Shown here piece after piece: positions 40,858 to 51,580 of a DNA stretch of 64,000 bases. Under the pieces are notes generated by a model. The model saw nothing but the letters and a program-made list of their open reading frames with translations. It had not been told where the DNA came from and searched no databases. Position numbers and translations under genes: made by a program. The stretch comes from Devosia marina (GTDB lineage: Bacteria > Pseudomonadota > Alphaproteobacteria > Rhizobiales > Devosiaceae). The stretch is from positions 62,001-126,000 of the forward strand of contig NZ_WQRF01000003.1 in the NCBI RefSeq assembly GCF_009758415.1, written 5' to 3'. The stretch's first letter is position 1; the number at the start of each line of letters is the position of its first letter.

Positions 40858-43800
40858 TTACTGCGCGAACGCGTCGTCGAGGAATGCCTGAAGCTGAGCC
40901 AGATGCGTACGCATCAGACCTGTTGCCGGCGACGCAGCGGCCGGACGACCGACATAGCGCACGCGCTCGCCGCCTCGGCCCATCTGGTCGAAGACCCACT
41001 CAACATAGGGCTGGATGAACGCCCAGGCCCCCATATTGCGCGGCTCTTCCTGGCACCAGACCACATCCGCATTGGGGAAGCGGCCCAGTTCATCGAGCAC
41101 GGCCTTGGCCGGGAACGGATAGAGCTGCTCGACACGCAGCAGATAGACATCATTGATGCCCTTCTTCTCGCGGTCTTCCAGCAGATCGTAATAGACCTTG
41201 CCAGTGCACAGCACCACGCGGCGGATCTTGTCGTCGGCCGCCAGCTTGATCGTGGTCTTGGGTGCGCCGGGTGCCTCGGCATCGTCCCAGAGCAGGCGAT
41301 GGAAGCACGAATCCTGTCCCATTTCCACCAGGCCCGACACCGCGCGCTTGTGGCGCAGCAGGCTCTTGGGCGTCATCAGGATCAGCGGCTTGCGGAAGTC
41401 ACGCTTGAGCTGCCGGCGCAGCACATGGAAGTAATTGGCCGGCGTCGTGCAGTTGGCAACCTGCATATTGTCTTCGGCACAGAGCTGCAGGAAGCGCTCG
41501 GGGCGCGCCGAGGAGTGCTCAGGACCCTGGCCTTCATAGCCATGGGGCAGAAGCATCACCAGACCCGACATGCGGAACCACTTGCGTTCGCCCGAGGAGA
41601 TGAACTGGTCGATCACGACCTGCGCACCATTCACGAAATCGCCGAACTGGGCTTCCCACAGGGTCAGCGCCTTGGGCTCGGCCAGCGAGTAGCCATATTC
41701 AAAGCCCAGCACGGCTTCCTCGGACAGCATCGAATTGATGACTTCGTAGCGGGCCTGATCGGGCTCCAGATTGTTGATCGGCGTATAGGTCTTGTTCTCA
41801 ACCTGCTGGTCGTTGAGCACAGAGTGTCGCTGACTGAACGTGCCGCGTTCCACATCCTGGCCGGACAGGCGCACCGGATGGCCTTCGGTCACCAGTGTTC
41901 CAAAGGCCAGCGCCTCGGCCGTTGCCCAGTCGATACCCTCGCCGCTTTCAATCGCCTTGAGGCGGTTGTCCATGAAGCGCTTCACCGTCTTGTGGACGTT
42001 GAAACCATCCGGCACCTGGGCCAGCTTGGTGCCGATCTCGACCAGCTTGTCGAGATCAACACCGGTCTGCCCACGACGCGGACCTTCATCTTCAGCCGGC
42101 TTGAAGCTCTTCCACTGCCCATCGAGCCAGTCCGCCTTGTTCGGGCGGTAGTCCTGTCCGGACTCGAACTCGTTTTCGAGATTGGCTTTCCAGTCGGCCT
42201 TGAGCTTCTCGACTTCTGCCTCGGTCACCAGGCCTTCGCCGATCAGCTTTTCCGCATAGAGCTCAAGCGTGGTCTTGTGACCACGGATCTTGGCGTACAT
42301 GGTCGGCTGGGTGAAGCTGGGCTCATCGCCTTCATTGTGGCCAAAGCGGCGATAGCAGAACATGTCGATGACGACAGGACGGCCGAATTTTTGGCGATAT
42401 TCGACAGCCACCTTGGCCGCGAACACAACGGCTTCAGGATCATCGCCATTCACATGCAGCACCGGCGCCTCGATCATCTTGGCGACATCGGTCGGGTACG
42501 GCGAGGAGCGCGAGTACATCGGGCTCGTGGTGAAGCCGATCTGGTTATTGATCACGAAGTGGATCGAGCCACCGGTACGGTGCCCCTTGAGACCCGAAAG
42601 CCCAAGGCATTCAGCGATCACGCCCTGACCGGCGAAGGCCGCATCGCCATGGATCAGCAGCGGCAGCACCATTGAGCGGTCCGGCTTGCCGTCGGTGGCA
42701 ATGTTCACCAGCTTGCCGTCAGGCGCAATGTGCTGGTCCTGCTTGGCGCGGGACTTGCCCAGCACCACCGGGTCAACGATTTCCAGGTGAGAGGGGTTGG
42801 CGGTGAGCGACAGGTGCACCCGGTTGCCATCGAAGTCGCGGTCCGAGGACGCGCCCAGATGGTACTTCACGTCGCCCGATCCCTCGACATCTTCGGGATA
42901 GAATGCGCCGCCCTTGAACTCGTGGAACAGCGCACGATGCGGCTTCTGCATCACCTGGGTCAGCACATTGAGACGCCCGCGATGGGCCATGCCCAGCACA
43001 ATGTCCTTGATGCCCAGCGCGCCGCCGCGCTTGATGATCTGCTCGAGCGCCGGAATGGTGGACTCACCGCCATCCAGGCCAAAGCGCTTGGTGCCTGTGT
43101 ATTTGACATCGAGAAACTTTTCGAAGCCTTCTGCCTCGACAAGTTTGCTCAGGATTGCCTTCTTGCCCTCGGGCGTGAAGGTAATTTCCTTGTCCGGCCC
43201 CTCGATGCGCTCCTGGATCCACTGCTTGGCTTCAGGATCCGAGATATGCATGAACTCGATGCCCAGCGTGCCGCAATAGGTGCGCTTGAGAACAGCCAGC
43301 ATCTCGGGGATGGTCGCGTATTCCAGGCCCAGATAGTTGTCGATGAAGATCTTGCGATCGTAGTCGGCGTCGGTGAAGCCATAGCTCTTCGGATCGAGTT
43401 CCGGTGCCGGCTCGTCGGTCTTGAGCTTGAGCGGGTCGAGATCGGCATGCAGATGCCCGCGCATGCGATAGGCCCGGATCATCATGATGGCGCGGATCGA
43501 ATCGCGCGTGGCCTGCAATACATCGGTCGCGCTCGGCGCCGGCTTGCCTTCAGCCGCGGCCTTCTTGGAGACGGCCTTCTCAACCTTGAGCGCGGCCTGT
43601 CCCCAGTCGCCGTCAAGCGCGCTGACCAGCTCGCCGCTTTCGGCAGGTGGCCAGTCCTTGCGGCCCCAGCTCGGACCATCCGCATTCTTCTGAGCTTCGG
43701 CCTGGCTGTCGTCGAGCCTGGAGAAGAAGCTCGACCACGTCGGATCGACGCTGGAAGGATCGGTTTTGAAGCGGGAATAGAGTTGTTCGATGTAGTCGGC

Positions 43801-43860
43801 GTTCCCCCCATAGAGGAACGAGGTCAGCAAGAACGTGTCGTTCTTTTCCTGTCGTGTCAT
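40858..43860 (-). CDS. sucA: 2-oxoglutarate dehydrogenase E1
   Basis: A 1000-residue thiamine-diphosphate enzyme that decarboxylates 2-oxoglutarate. The start at 43860 (MTRQEKNDTFLLTSFLYGGN) matches the conserved E1o N-terminus; longer in-frame starts add unrelated residues. Conserved blocks include GMAHRGRLNVL, HVNGDDPEAV and FGHNEGDEPSFTQP. It works with SucB and LpdA. Upstream, 302 bases separate it from sucD, the longest gap in the TCA cluster, so it may have its own promoter. Confidence 0.96.
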   Translation of the reverse strand: MTRQEKNDTFLLTSFLYGGNADYIEQLYSRFKTDPSSVDPTWSSFFSRLDDSQAEAQKNADGPSWGRKDWPPAESGELVSALDGDWGQAALKVEKAVSKKAAAEGKPAPSATDVLQATRDSIRAIMMIRAYRMRGHLHADLDPLKLKTDEPAPELDPKSYGFTDADYDRKIFIDNYLGLEYATIPEMLAVLKRTYCGTLGIEFMHISDPEAKQWIQERIEGPDKEITFTPEGKKAILSKLVEAEGFEKFLDVKYTGTKRFGLDGGESTIPALEQIIKRGGALGIKDIVLGMAHRGRLNVLTQVMQKPHRALFHEFKGGAFYPEDVEGSGDVKYHLGASSDRDFDGNRVHLSLTANPSHLEIVDPVVLGKSRAKQDQHIAPDGKLVNIATDGKPDRSMVLPLLIHGDAAFAGQGVIAECLGLSGLKGHRTGGSIHFVINNQIGFTTSPMYSRSSPYPTDVAKMIEAPVLHVNGDDPEAVVFAAKVAVEYRQKFGRPVVIDMFCYRRFGHNEGDEPSFTQPTMYAKIRGHKTTLELYAEKLIGEGLVTEAEVEKLKADWKANLENEFESGQDYRPNKADWLDGQWKSFKPAEDEGPRRGQTGVDLDKLVEIGTKLAQVPDGFNVHKTVKRFMDNRLKAIESGEGIDWATAEALAFGTLVTEGHPVRLSGQDVERGTFSQRHSVLNDQQVENKTYTPINNLEPDQARYEVINSMLSEEAVLGFEYGYSLAEPKALTLWEAQFGDFVNGAQVVIDQFISSGERKWFRMSGLVMLLPHGYEGQGPEHSSARPERFLQLCAEDNMQVANCTTPANYFHVLRRQLKRDFRKPLILMTPKSLLRHKRAVSGLVEMGQDSCFHRLLWDDAEAPGAPKTTIKLAADDKIRRVVLCTGKVYYDLLEDREKKGINDVYLLRVEQLYPFPAKAVLDELGRFPNADVVWCQEEPRNMGAWAFIQPYVEWVFDQMGRGGERVRYVGRPAAASPATGLMRTHLAQLQAFLDDAFAQ

Positions 43861-44162
43861 CGCTTTTGTCGCAAGGCCTTGCGCCCTGCCATCCTTCTCA
43901 ACGAACCGGCCTGGAGTATCCAGTCCGGTGTCAAATGCGGTCATCCATAAAGTGGGCCGAATATTGACCGCGTTTCCTTTGTATCTTGTTAAGTCTGGCG
44001 GCGCCCCACAAGGCGCCACGGCTCACTCATCTGTGTAATAAACACATTGTGGTCCGGACTAGCACCGAACCGTGACCGAAGCGCGACCGACATTGGTCGC
44101 ACACGCGTCGGCCCATCCCAACATGCCTCCCCTTACGGGGGAGGTCAGGTGGGGGTGCAAAC
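43861..44162. other. Gap between sucD and sucA with a palindromic repeat
   Basis: No gene is supported here. Near the sucD end a hairpin CCTCCCC (44126-44132) / GGGGAGG (44138-44144), flanked by CACCCCCACCTGA when read on the minus strand, resembles dispersed intergenic repeats of Rhizobiales genomes. No T-run follows. The remaining part presumably holds the sucA promoter; I see no convincing -35/-10 pair. Confidence 0.5.
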
Positions 44163-45068
44163 TTAGCCCTTCAGAACATCCGCCAGCGTCGCGCCGATGC
44201 GCGCCGGCGAGGCCGAAACCTTGATCCCGGCCGCTTCCATGGCCGCGATCTTTTCTTCTGCGCCACCCTTGCCGCCGGAGATCACGGCGCCGGCGTGGCC
44301 CATGGTGCGGCCCGGAGGAGCGGTACGACCTGCAATGAAACCGGCCATCGGCTTCTTGCGGCCCTTCTTGGCCTCGTCGATCAGGAACTGGGCCGCTTCC
44401 TCTTCGGCCGAGCCACCGATTTCGCCGATCATGATGATCGACTTGGTGGCTTCGTCGGCCAGGAACATCTCCAGCACGTCGATGAATTCGGTGCCCTTGA
44501 CCGGGTCGCCGCCGATCCCGACGGCCGTGGTCTGCCCCAGGCCCTCATTGGTGGTCTGGAACACGGCTTCATAGGTCAGCGTGCCCGAGCGCGAAACAAT
44601 GCCCACCGAACCCTTGGAGAAGATCGAGCCCGGCATGATGCCGATCTTGCATTCTTCCGGGGTCAGGACGCCAGGACAGTTCGGCCCGATCAGGCGCGAT
44701 TTGGATTTTTCCAGCTTCGCCTTGACGCGCACCATGTCCATGACCGGCACGCCTTCAGTGATGCAGATGATCAGTTCGATTTCGGCATCAATGGCTTCTT
44801 CAATGGCGGCGGCAGCGCCGGCGGGCGGAACATAGACTACCGAAGCGTTGGCGCCGGTTTTTTCCTTGCCTTCGGCAACCGAAGCAAAGATTGGCAATTC
44901 GGTGCCGTCGACACCCGAGGACCAGACTTCGCCGCCCTTCTTGGGATGGGTGCCACCGACCATTTTGGTGCCGAAATAGGCCAGGGCCTGTTCGGTGTGG
45001 AAGGTGCCGGTCTTGCCGGTCAGGCCCTGCACAAGAACCTTGGTGTCTTTGTTGACGAGAATGGACAT
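44163..45068 (-). CDS. sucD: Succinyl-CoA synthetase alpha subunit
   Basis: A 301-residue alpha subunit, full length. The CoA-binding N-terminal fold ([18 protein letters not shown]) and the active-site phosphohistidine H258 ([10 protein letters not shown]) are intact. With SucC it converts succinyl-CoA to succinate with nucleotide formation. Unusually, 60 bases and a secreted-protein gene separate it from sucC. Confidence 0.96.
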   Translation of the reverse strand: MSILVNKDTKVLVQGLTGKTGTFHTEQALAYFGTKMVGGTHPKKGGEVWSSGVDGTELPIFASVAEGKEKTGANASVVYVPPAGAAAAIEEAIDAEIELIICITEGVPVMDMVRVKAKLEKSKSRLIGPNCPGVLTPEECKIGIMPGSIFSKGSVGIVSRSGTLTYEAVFQTTNEGLGQTTAVGIGGDPVKGTEFIDVLEMFLADEATKSIIMIGEIGGSAEEEAAQFLIDEAKKGRKKPMAGFIAGRTAPPGRTMGHAGAVISGGKGGAEEKIAAMEAAGIKVSASPARIGATLADVLKG

Positions 45069-45128
45069 CTGTTTCTCTTCCGTCTTTCGGCGCCAGGCGC
45101 CAATTCATGCCCGCAAATCCGGGGCGGT

Positions 45129-45659
45129 TTAATGTTCGCTCGTGGCGGTGTTCGGCGTGAGGATCGTAAGCTGGATAACAAAGCCCACAGCGTCCCAATG
45201 GGTGATGAGAAGGCTCTCGAGGACGCCGGTGCCAATCAGGCTTGCATAGGTGCCGCCATTTTCACTGGCCATCTCACCCTCGTAGCCATCGAGCGCGGCC
45301 AGCGCCTTGATGGCGCTTTCGCCCTGCCCTCTGGGCTCGGCAATATCGATGCGGCAATAGCCCAGCGTACGGTCCGGATAGGTTTCGACCAGTGCGAACA
45401 TGTCGCCCCAGCCGATGCCTGGAACCTCGCGCCCGGCCGAATAAGAACGAATGAACGGGCTTTCCGATTCATCCTCATAGGCGTCCCAGCCGGCACCGAT
45501 GGCCGTCTCGAGGGCAAGCACGTCACCCTTGGCGAATGCCTCGCACATCTCCAGAGCCGCCACAGCCTGTTCGGCCGGTGACGACTTGGTCTTGCCCTGG
45601 ACCAGCGTTGGCTGAGCTGCCAACACCAGCGCCAGAGCGAGTGCGAGGCCAACGCGCAT
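45129..45659 (-). CDS. Secreted protein of unknown function inside the TCA operon
   Basis: A 176-residue protein with a signal peptide of about 22 residues (MRVGLALALALVLAAQPTLV). The mature protein is acidic, with two cysteines (LEMCEAFAKG, LGYCRIDI), and resembles no family I can name. The ATG at 45659 lies four bases after the sucC stop, so it is embedded in the sucC-sucD transcript. Placement of an exported protein between two subunits of a cytosolic enzyme is unusual. Confidence 0.7.
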   Translation of the reverse strand: MRVGLALALALVLAAQPTLVQGKTKSSPAEQAVAALEMCEAFAKGDVLALETAIGAGWDAYEDESESPFIRSYSAGREVPGIGWGDMFALVETYPDRTLGYCRIDIAEPRGQGESAIKALAALDGYEGEMASENGGTYASLIGTGVLESLLITHWDAVGFVIQLTILTPNTATSEH

Positions 45660-45663
45660 CCGC

Positions 45664-46857
45664 TTAGCCCTGCACCGCCTTGACGATCTTCTGAGCGGCA
45701 TCGTCCAGGTCGTCCGCGGAGATCACGTCGAGACCCGAATTGTCGAGGATTTCTTTGCCTTCCTTGACGCGAGTACCTTCCAGACGCACCACCAGCGGCA
45801 CCTTGAGGCCGACTTCCTTGACCGCGGCAATCACGCCTTCGGCGATGACGTCGCAGCGCATGATGCCGCCAAAGATGTTGACCAGGATGCCCTTCACTGC
45901 CGGATCGGCAGTGATGATCTTGAAAGCCGCCGTCACCTTCTCCTTGGAGGCGCCGCCACCAACGTCGAGGAAATTGGCCGGCTCGGCGCCATAGAGCTTG
46001 ATGATGTCCATGGTGGACATGGCCAGGCCCGCGCCATTGACCATGCAGCCGATATTGCCGTCCAGCGCCACATAGGCGAGGTCGTATTTGGACGCTTCGA
46101 TTTCCTTGGCGTCCTCTTCGGTCAGGTCGCGCAGCGGCTTGAGCTCTTCGTGACGGAAGCCGGCATTGCTGTCGAAGCTGACCTTGGCGTCGAGCACGCG
46201 CAGGTGGCCATCGGTCATTACGATCAGCGGGTTCACCTCAAGCAGGCTCATGTCCTTCTCGGTGAACGCCTTGTAGAGGATCGGGAACAGGGTCTTGCCG
46301 TCTTCGGCGGCCGCGCCGTCGAGTTCAAGCGCCGCATTGATCTTGGCGACGTCGTCAGCGGTGACGCCGGCAACCGGGTCGATGGCGACAGTGATGATCT
46401 TCTCAGGCGTATGCTCAGCCACGGCCTCGATGTCCATGCCGCCTTCAGTAGAGACGACGAAGGAGACCCGGGACGTTGCACGATCGACCAGCAACGAGCA
46501 GTAGAGCTCGCGGGCGATATCGGCGCCATCCTCGATATAGAGGCGATTGACCTGCTTGCCGGCCGGGCCGGTCTGCTTGGTCACCAGCGTATTGCCCAGC
46601 ATTTCTTTGGCATTGGCAATCACGTCCTCGACCGACTTGGCCAGGCGCACGCCGCCCTTGGCATCGGGCCCGAGCTCCTTGAACTTGCCCTTGCCGCGAC
46701 CACCGGCATGAATCTGGCTCTTGACCACATAGAGCGGACCGGGCAGCGACTTGGCAGCCGCCTCGGCTTCGTCCGCCGAGAAGATGGCAACGCCCGAGGC
46801 AACCGGCGCGCCATATTCCTTCAGCAGCGCCTTGGCCTGATGTTCATGGATATTCAT
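45664..46857 (-). CDS. sucC: Succinyl-CoA synthetase beta subunit
   Basis: A 397-residue ATP-grasp beta subunit. N-terminal [20 protein letters not shown] and the nucleotide-binding [13 protein letters not shown] are diagnostic, as are [16 protein letters not shown] and [16 protein letters not shown]. The ATG at 46857 follows AAGGGGAAAAG; the earlier in-frame ATG (46914) is rejected. Forms the heteromer with SucD. It lies 88 bases downstream of mdh with a hairpin in the gap. Confidence 0.96.
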   Translation of the reverse strand: MNIHEHQAKALLKEYGAPVASGVAIFSADEAEAAAKSLPGPLYVVKSQIHAGGRGKGKFKELGPDAKGGVRLAKSVEDVIANAKEMLGNTLVTKQTGPAGKQVNRLYIEDGADIARELYCSLLVDRATSRVSFVVSTEGGMDIEAVAEHTPEKIITVAIDPVAGVTADDVAKINAALELDGAAAEDGKTLFPILYKAFTEKDMSLLEVNPLIVMTDGHLRVLDAKVSFDSNAGFRHEELKPLRDLTEEDAKEIEASKYDLAYVALDGNIGCMVNGAGLAMSTMDIIKLYGAEPANFLDVGGGASKEKVTAAFKIITADPAVKGILVNIFGGIMRCDVIAEGVIAAVKEVGLKVPLVVRLEGTRVKEGKEILDNSGLDVISADDLDDAAQKIVKAVQG

Positions 46858-46912
46858 TCTTTTCCCCTTGGGTGGGCAGACAATGTTCCGGCATTTCTGG
46901 AGCCGGAAAGCC

Positions 46913-46939
46913 AAAAGCCGCTGGCAGGGCCAGCGGCTT
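46913..46939 (-). terminator. Hairpin between mdh and sucC with a short U-run
   Basis: An 11-bp perfect stem (46929-46939 with 46915-46925) with a 3-base loop; on the minus strand the stem ends in a run of four T. It looks like a leaky terminator or attenuator that may lower sucCD expression relative to mdh. Confidence 0.6.
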
Positions 46940-46945
46940 GAAGAG

Positions 46946-47914
<969 letters not shown>

Positions 47915-48048
47915 TCATCCCAGACTGCGTTGAATTGGCGCACGTCTTAACCCTGTCGGGACATGCGGGCAAGTGAACCCTTCGTCGTAATTGGGTTTTA
48001 GCTCATGCTGATGGGCGAAGGGGCGGTGCCGGTTGGGCATTGGTCATA

Positions 48049-49200
48049 CTATTGGGCAGCTTCCGCCGGCGCCGCGTCCCGCAAACCCTTGCCCAGATAG
48101 TCCTCCGATTGCATCTCGGTCAGCCGCGACAGGGTGCGCTGGAACTCGAAGGCCGTCTTGTCGTCGGCACCCAGCTCTTCGAGCGGCACGGCAAAGCTTG
48201 CAGCCAGTTTGACGCCGCGGTCGTAGAGCGAGTCGATCAGCAGGATGAACCGCTTGGACGCGTCAGATTTGGTGCGGTCCATCTGGGGTACATCGTCGAG
48301 CACGATGGAATCGAACTGATGGGCAATACGCACGAAGTCGCGGGTGCCCAGTGGCCTCTCGCACAGATCGGAAAATCCGAAGCGCGCCGCGCCCATAGCG
48401 GTCAACGGTACCGGAATTTGCCGCCCGATGCTCTCCACCACGCCCGGCGCGCCCGGTTCGCCGCCGGTGATGCGCAGCCACATCTGGTCCATGGCCTCGC
48501 GCACTGCTGGCCCCGAGCCGAACGCATAGACCTGCTGGCCAGCAAACTTCAGCCGCCGGTAATCCTGCTCGCTCGGCAATCCGGCAACGACCGTCTTTTC
48601 CTTCAACAGCGCAATGAAGGGCAGGAAGAGCTGGCGATTGAGCCCGTCCTTGTAGAGCCCGTCGGGCACCACATTGGACGTCGCCACCAGCGTCACGCCG
48701 CCAGCGAACAGCTTGGAGAACAACCGATCGAGCAGCATGGCATTGGCGATATCGTGCACGTGGAATTCATCCAGGCACAATAGGCGCAAGCCACCCTTGA
48801 GGATGGGCTTGACCACCGCCTCGACTGGATCGGCATCCTCGTCCTTGCCCCGCACAGACTTGCGGAAGGTGGCAATACCGGCATGCACCTCGTCCATGAA
48901 CTCATGAAAATGAACCCGGCGTTTCTCTCGAAAGGGGCAGGCGGCAAAAAACAGGTCCATAAGCATGGTCTTGCCGCGCCCCACATCGCCATACAGATAG
49001 AGCCCGCGCACCCCAACAGGCGCTTTCTCGAAAAACCCGAACAGGCGCTTGGGCTTGTGGGCGAGCAGATCAGCCAGCACCCGATCGAGTTCCCGGACGG
49101 CATCAATCTGTGCAGGGTCGGACGTCAGCGTGCCGCGCGTCACCAGCTCGTCATAGGCGGCGCGGACGGGGGACCGGGTTGCAGTGGTGCTGGAAGACAT
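48049..49200 (-). CDS. zapE: Cell division ATPase ZapE (AFG1 family)
   Basis: A 383-residue AAA-type ATPase. Walker A is GDVGRGKTM, Walker B is LLCLDEFHV, and the family HFHEFM motif follows the P-loop. Known ZapE binds FtsZ during division; mitochondrial AFG1 relatives have quality-control roles. The start is probably ATG 49200, though the ribosome site is weak. The zapE-mdh-suc order is conserved in Rhizobiales (established for several genomes). It lies 140 bases before mdh. Confidence 0.92.
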   Translation of the reverse strand: MSSSTTATRSPVRAAYDELVTRGTLTSDPAQIDAVRELDRVLADLLAHKPKRLFGFFEKAPVGVRGLYLYGDVGRGKTMLMDLFFAACPFREKRRVHFHEFMDEVHAGIATFRKSVRGKDEDADPVEAVVKPILKGGLRLLCLDEFHVHDIANAMLLDRLFSKLFAGGVTLVATSNVVPDGLYKDGLNRQLFLPFIALLKEKTVVAGLPSEQDYRRLKFAGQQVYAFGSGPAVREAMDQMWLRITGGEPGAPGVVESIGRQIPVPLTAMGAARFGFSDLCERPLGTRDFVRIAHQFDSIVLDDVPQMDRTKSDASKRFILLIDSLYDRGVKLAASFAVPLEELGADDKTAFEFQRTLSRLTEMQSEDYLGKGLRDAAPAEAAQ

Positions 49201-49264
49201 GAAGTAATCCGGAGCCTTTCCTCGGGCCAGACCCAAGGGCGGACAGGGCTTGAAAATGTCTGAG

Positions 49265-49292
49265 AAAAAAGCCGGCCCTTGCAGGCCGGCTT
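49265..49292 (-). terminator. Intrinsic terminator of the Omp19-like gene
   Basis: AAGCCGGCC and GGCCGGCTT (49269-49277 with 49284-49292) form a 9-bp stem with a 6-base loop, followed on the minus strand by TTTT. It lies 14 bases after the lipoprotein stop. Confidence 0.92.
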
Positions 49293-49305
49293 CACCAAAA
49301 AAATC

Positions 49306-49911
49306 CTAGCGGGCCATCGAGACGGCCTGGCCACCGCCCATGGTGCCGATATAGCGGCCGCCGGAGGGCGCGAGGAAGGCGGCGATATTGCCGTTCTCAT
49401 CATAGAGCTGGAGCTGGCTGCCCACCTGCTGCCAGCCGGTCACCGAAGCAATCTGCGGCACGGTACAGCCCGGAGCCGAGGCGCGATAGTAATTGGTGCC
49501 GGTCTTGGCCGTGAGCGGCAGATTGAGACGGCAGGTTTGGCCGGCTGCAACCACATTCCAGGCGCCTTCCGGACCGGTCGAAACGCCGGTCGTCAATGGC
49601 GTGCCGACCGAAACGATCGAGCTATTGGTGCCCGTCGCCGTACCCGCCGTTGTTGCGCTGGCCGTCGTGGTCGTCTGACCGCCAAGTACCGGCTGGCCCG
49701 AAAGGCCCGGGGCCGGCGTACCGGTTGCGCCAATTGCCGGCAGGCTCGACTGCTGAACGGTCGAGTTCTGCACCGGCTGCAATTGCTGGGGCTGACCCAC
49801 AACATTGAGATTGGCGGTGTTGGTCCGGCTGGACGGGGAGCAAGCCGCCGCCAGAAGGGCGAGGGCCGCAAGGCCGATTACGGATGAAGCGCCGCGCTTC
49901 CAATCCTGCAT
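49306..49911 (-). CDS. Omp19-like lipoprotein, AprI/Inh protease-inhibitor domain
   Basis: A 201-residue outer-membrane lipoprotein. The signal ends at lipidated C24 (ALLAAAC). Residues 25-112 are a low-complexity Gln/Thr/Ala/Gly linker, and 114-201 form an Inh-like beta barrel with a conserved disulfide pair (C127, C149) and the ending GGQAVSMAR. The closest familiar protein is Brucella Omp19, which inhibits proteases. The linker is longer than in Omp19. Single gene with its own terminator. Confidence 0.85.
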   Translation of the reverse strand: MQDWKRGASSVIGLAALALLAAACSPSSRTNTANLNVVGQPQQLQPVQNSTVQQSSLPAIGATGTPAPGLSGQPVLGGQTTTTASATTAGTATGTNSSIVSVGTPLTTGVSTGPEGAWNVVAAGQTCRLNLPLTAKTGTNYYRASAPGCTVPQIASVTGWQQVGSQLQLYDENGNIAAFLAPSGGRYIGTMGGGQAVSMAR

Positions 49912-50050
49912 TGATCACTCCTGCCGCAAAGGCTTAATGCACATTAACACTTGTGGCGGCTTATACCCAAAGCCTCCACCCTGTTCAATTGCCCGACCCG
50001 CATCGGACCTGTTTCACACCAATGTGGCCGTTTTCAGGGCAGCGCGCCAG

Positions 50051-50284
50051 TCATGCCGAGCGATCCACCATGTCCTTGAGCAGATCCTGCGCCAGCACGG
50101 TAGCATCCGCCACTTCATCCTCGGGCACTTCCACTATGAACCCTTCCGGGCCGAAAAGGTTCGGCACGCCGGGCAAGCCGCCTTCCCGTGGCTCCAGCGG
50201 ATGGAAGCCATGCGCCTTGAGCGCCACGATCAGCACACGGGCCATGGACTGATCTTTTACCTGGATAATGGGGGCAAATTTCAC
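50051..50284 (-). CDS. Small conserved protein, DUF2007-like
   Basis: A 77-residue protein starting at GTG 50284 with AAGGAG eight bases upstream. The pattern (ARVLIVALKAHGFHP, then GFIVEVPEDEVADATVLAQD) fits the alpha/beta signal-transducing DUF2007 family, in which an N-terminal helix is followed by two strands. The match is weak and the role unknown. It is divergent from yejB by about 200 bases. Confidence 0.6.
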   Translation of the reverse strand: MKFAPIIQVKDQSMARVLIVALKAHGFHPLEPREGGLPGVPNLFGPEGFIVEVPEDEVADATVLAQDLLKDMVDRSA

Positions 50285-50485
50285 GCGATACGCTCCTTGT
50301 CAGGCTGGATCGTGACCAGTCAAATCCATCCCCGCAAGGACTTTCGCGCAGATCACGCAATGTTGGTGCCCCGTGGCTTGCCAAGCAGTCATCGAAATGT
50401 TGCATTGTGAAAAATCCGGTCATCCAGTGATTTGCGCTGGACAAGACCGCCGAAAACACAGTGAAACGGGATCGCCGGAGCAGGA

Positions 50486-51580
50486 ATGGGCGCCTATATC
50501 ATCCGCCGCCTCTTGCTGATGATCCCAACCGTTTTCGGCATCATGGCCGTCAGCTTCCTCATCACCCAATTTGCCCCCGGCGGCCCTGTCGAGCAGGCGC
50601 TGGCCAACCTGTCGGGACAGAACACCGGCGCGCTCGAGCGCATCACCGGCAGCGAAGGGGGCGATTTTGCCGGTCAGCAGGTCCAGGGCGGCAATTCAAG
50701 CTATCGCGGCAGCCAGGGCCTGCCGCCTGAACTGGTGGAGCGGATCGAAAAGCAGTTCGGCTTCGACAAGCCACCGCTTGAGCGCTTCTTTTCCATGCTC
50801 GGCAATTATCTGCGCTTCGATTTCGGCGAGAGCTACTATCGCGACATCTCGGTGATCGACCTCATCCTGGAAAAAATGCCGGTGTCGATTTCGCTGGGGC
50901 TGTGGATGACGCTGATTGCCTATGGCGTTTCCATCCCCCTGGGCATTGCCAAGGCAGTGCGCGATGGCTCGCGCTTCGATGTCTGGACCTCGACCATCAT
51001 CATCATCGGCTATGCCGTGCCGGGCTTTCTGGTCGCCATCGTGCTGGTCGTCTTCTTTGCCGGCGGCAGCTTCTGGCAATTTTTTCCGCTGCGCGGCCTG
51101 ACCTCACCGGGCTGGGAGAATTTCCCCTGGTGGCAGCAGGTGCTCGACTATTTCTGGCATCTGGCCCTGCCCATCTTCGCCATGGGACTGGGCGCCTTTG
51201 CCACCGCGACCCTGCTCACCAAAAATTCCTTTCTCGATGAAATCGGCAAGCAATATGTGGTGACCGCGAGGGCCAAGGGGCTCACCGAAAACCAGGTGCT
51301 CTACGGCCACGTCTTCCGCAACGCCATGATGCTGATCATCGCCGGCTTCCCCGGCGCCTTCATCGGTGTGTTCTTTGGCGGTTCGCTGCTGATCGAAACC
51401 ATCTTCCTGCTCGATGGCCTGGGCCTGCTGGGCTACCTCTCCGTGGTCAATCGCGACTATCCGGTGGTCTTTGCCACGCTTTATATCTTCTCCCTGATGG
51501 GTCTCATCATCGGCCTGATTTCGGACCTCACCTATATGTGGGTCGATCCGCGCCTCGACTTCGAGAGCCGCGACGTATGA
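50486..51580 (+). CDS. yejB: Peptide/muropeptide ABC transporter permease YejB
   Basis: A 364-residue permease. The N-terminal helix (IRRLLLMIPTVFGIMAVSFL) and the long periplasmic insertion about residues 40-105 are typical of YejB rather than DppB. The EAA-type loop is VTARAKGLTENQVLYGHVFR. YejBEF imports peptides such as microcin C in enteric bacteria and muropeptides in Agrobacterium. Its stop overlaps yejE by four bases (ATGA). Confidence 0.93.
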   Translation: MGAYIIRRLLLMIPTVFGIMAVSFLITQFAPGGPVEQALANLSGQNTGALERITGSEGGDFAGQQVQGGNSSYRGSQGLPPELVERIEKQFGFDKPPLERFFSMLGNYLRFDFGESYYRDISVIDLILEKMPVSISLGLWMTLIAYGVSIPLGIAKAVRDGSRFDVWTSTIIIIGYAVPGFLVAIVLVVFFAGGSFWQFFPLRGLTSPGWENFPWWQQVLDYFWHLALPIFAMGLGAFATATLLTKNSFLDEIGKQYVVTARAKGLTENQVLYGHVFRNAMMLIIAGFPGAFIGVFFGGSLLIETIFLLDGLGLLGYLSVVNRDYPVVFATLYIFSLMGLIIGLISDLTYMWVDPRLDFESRDV

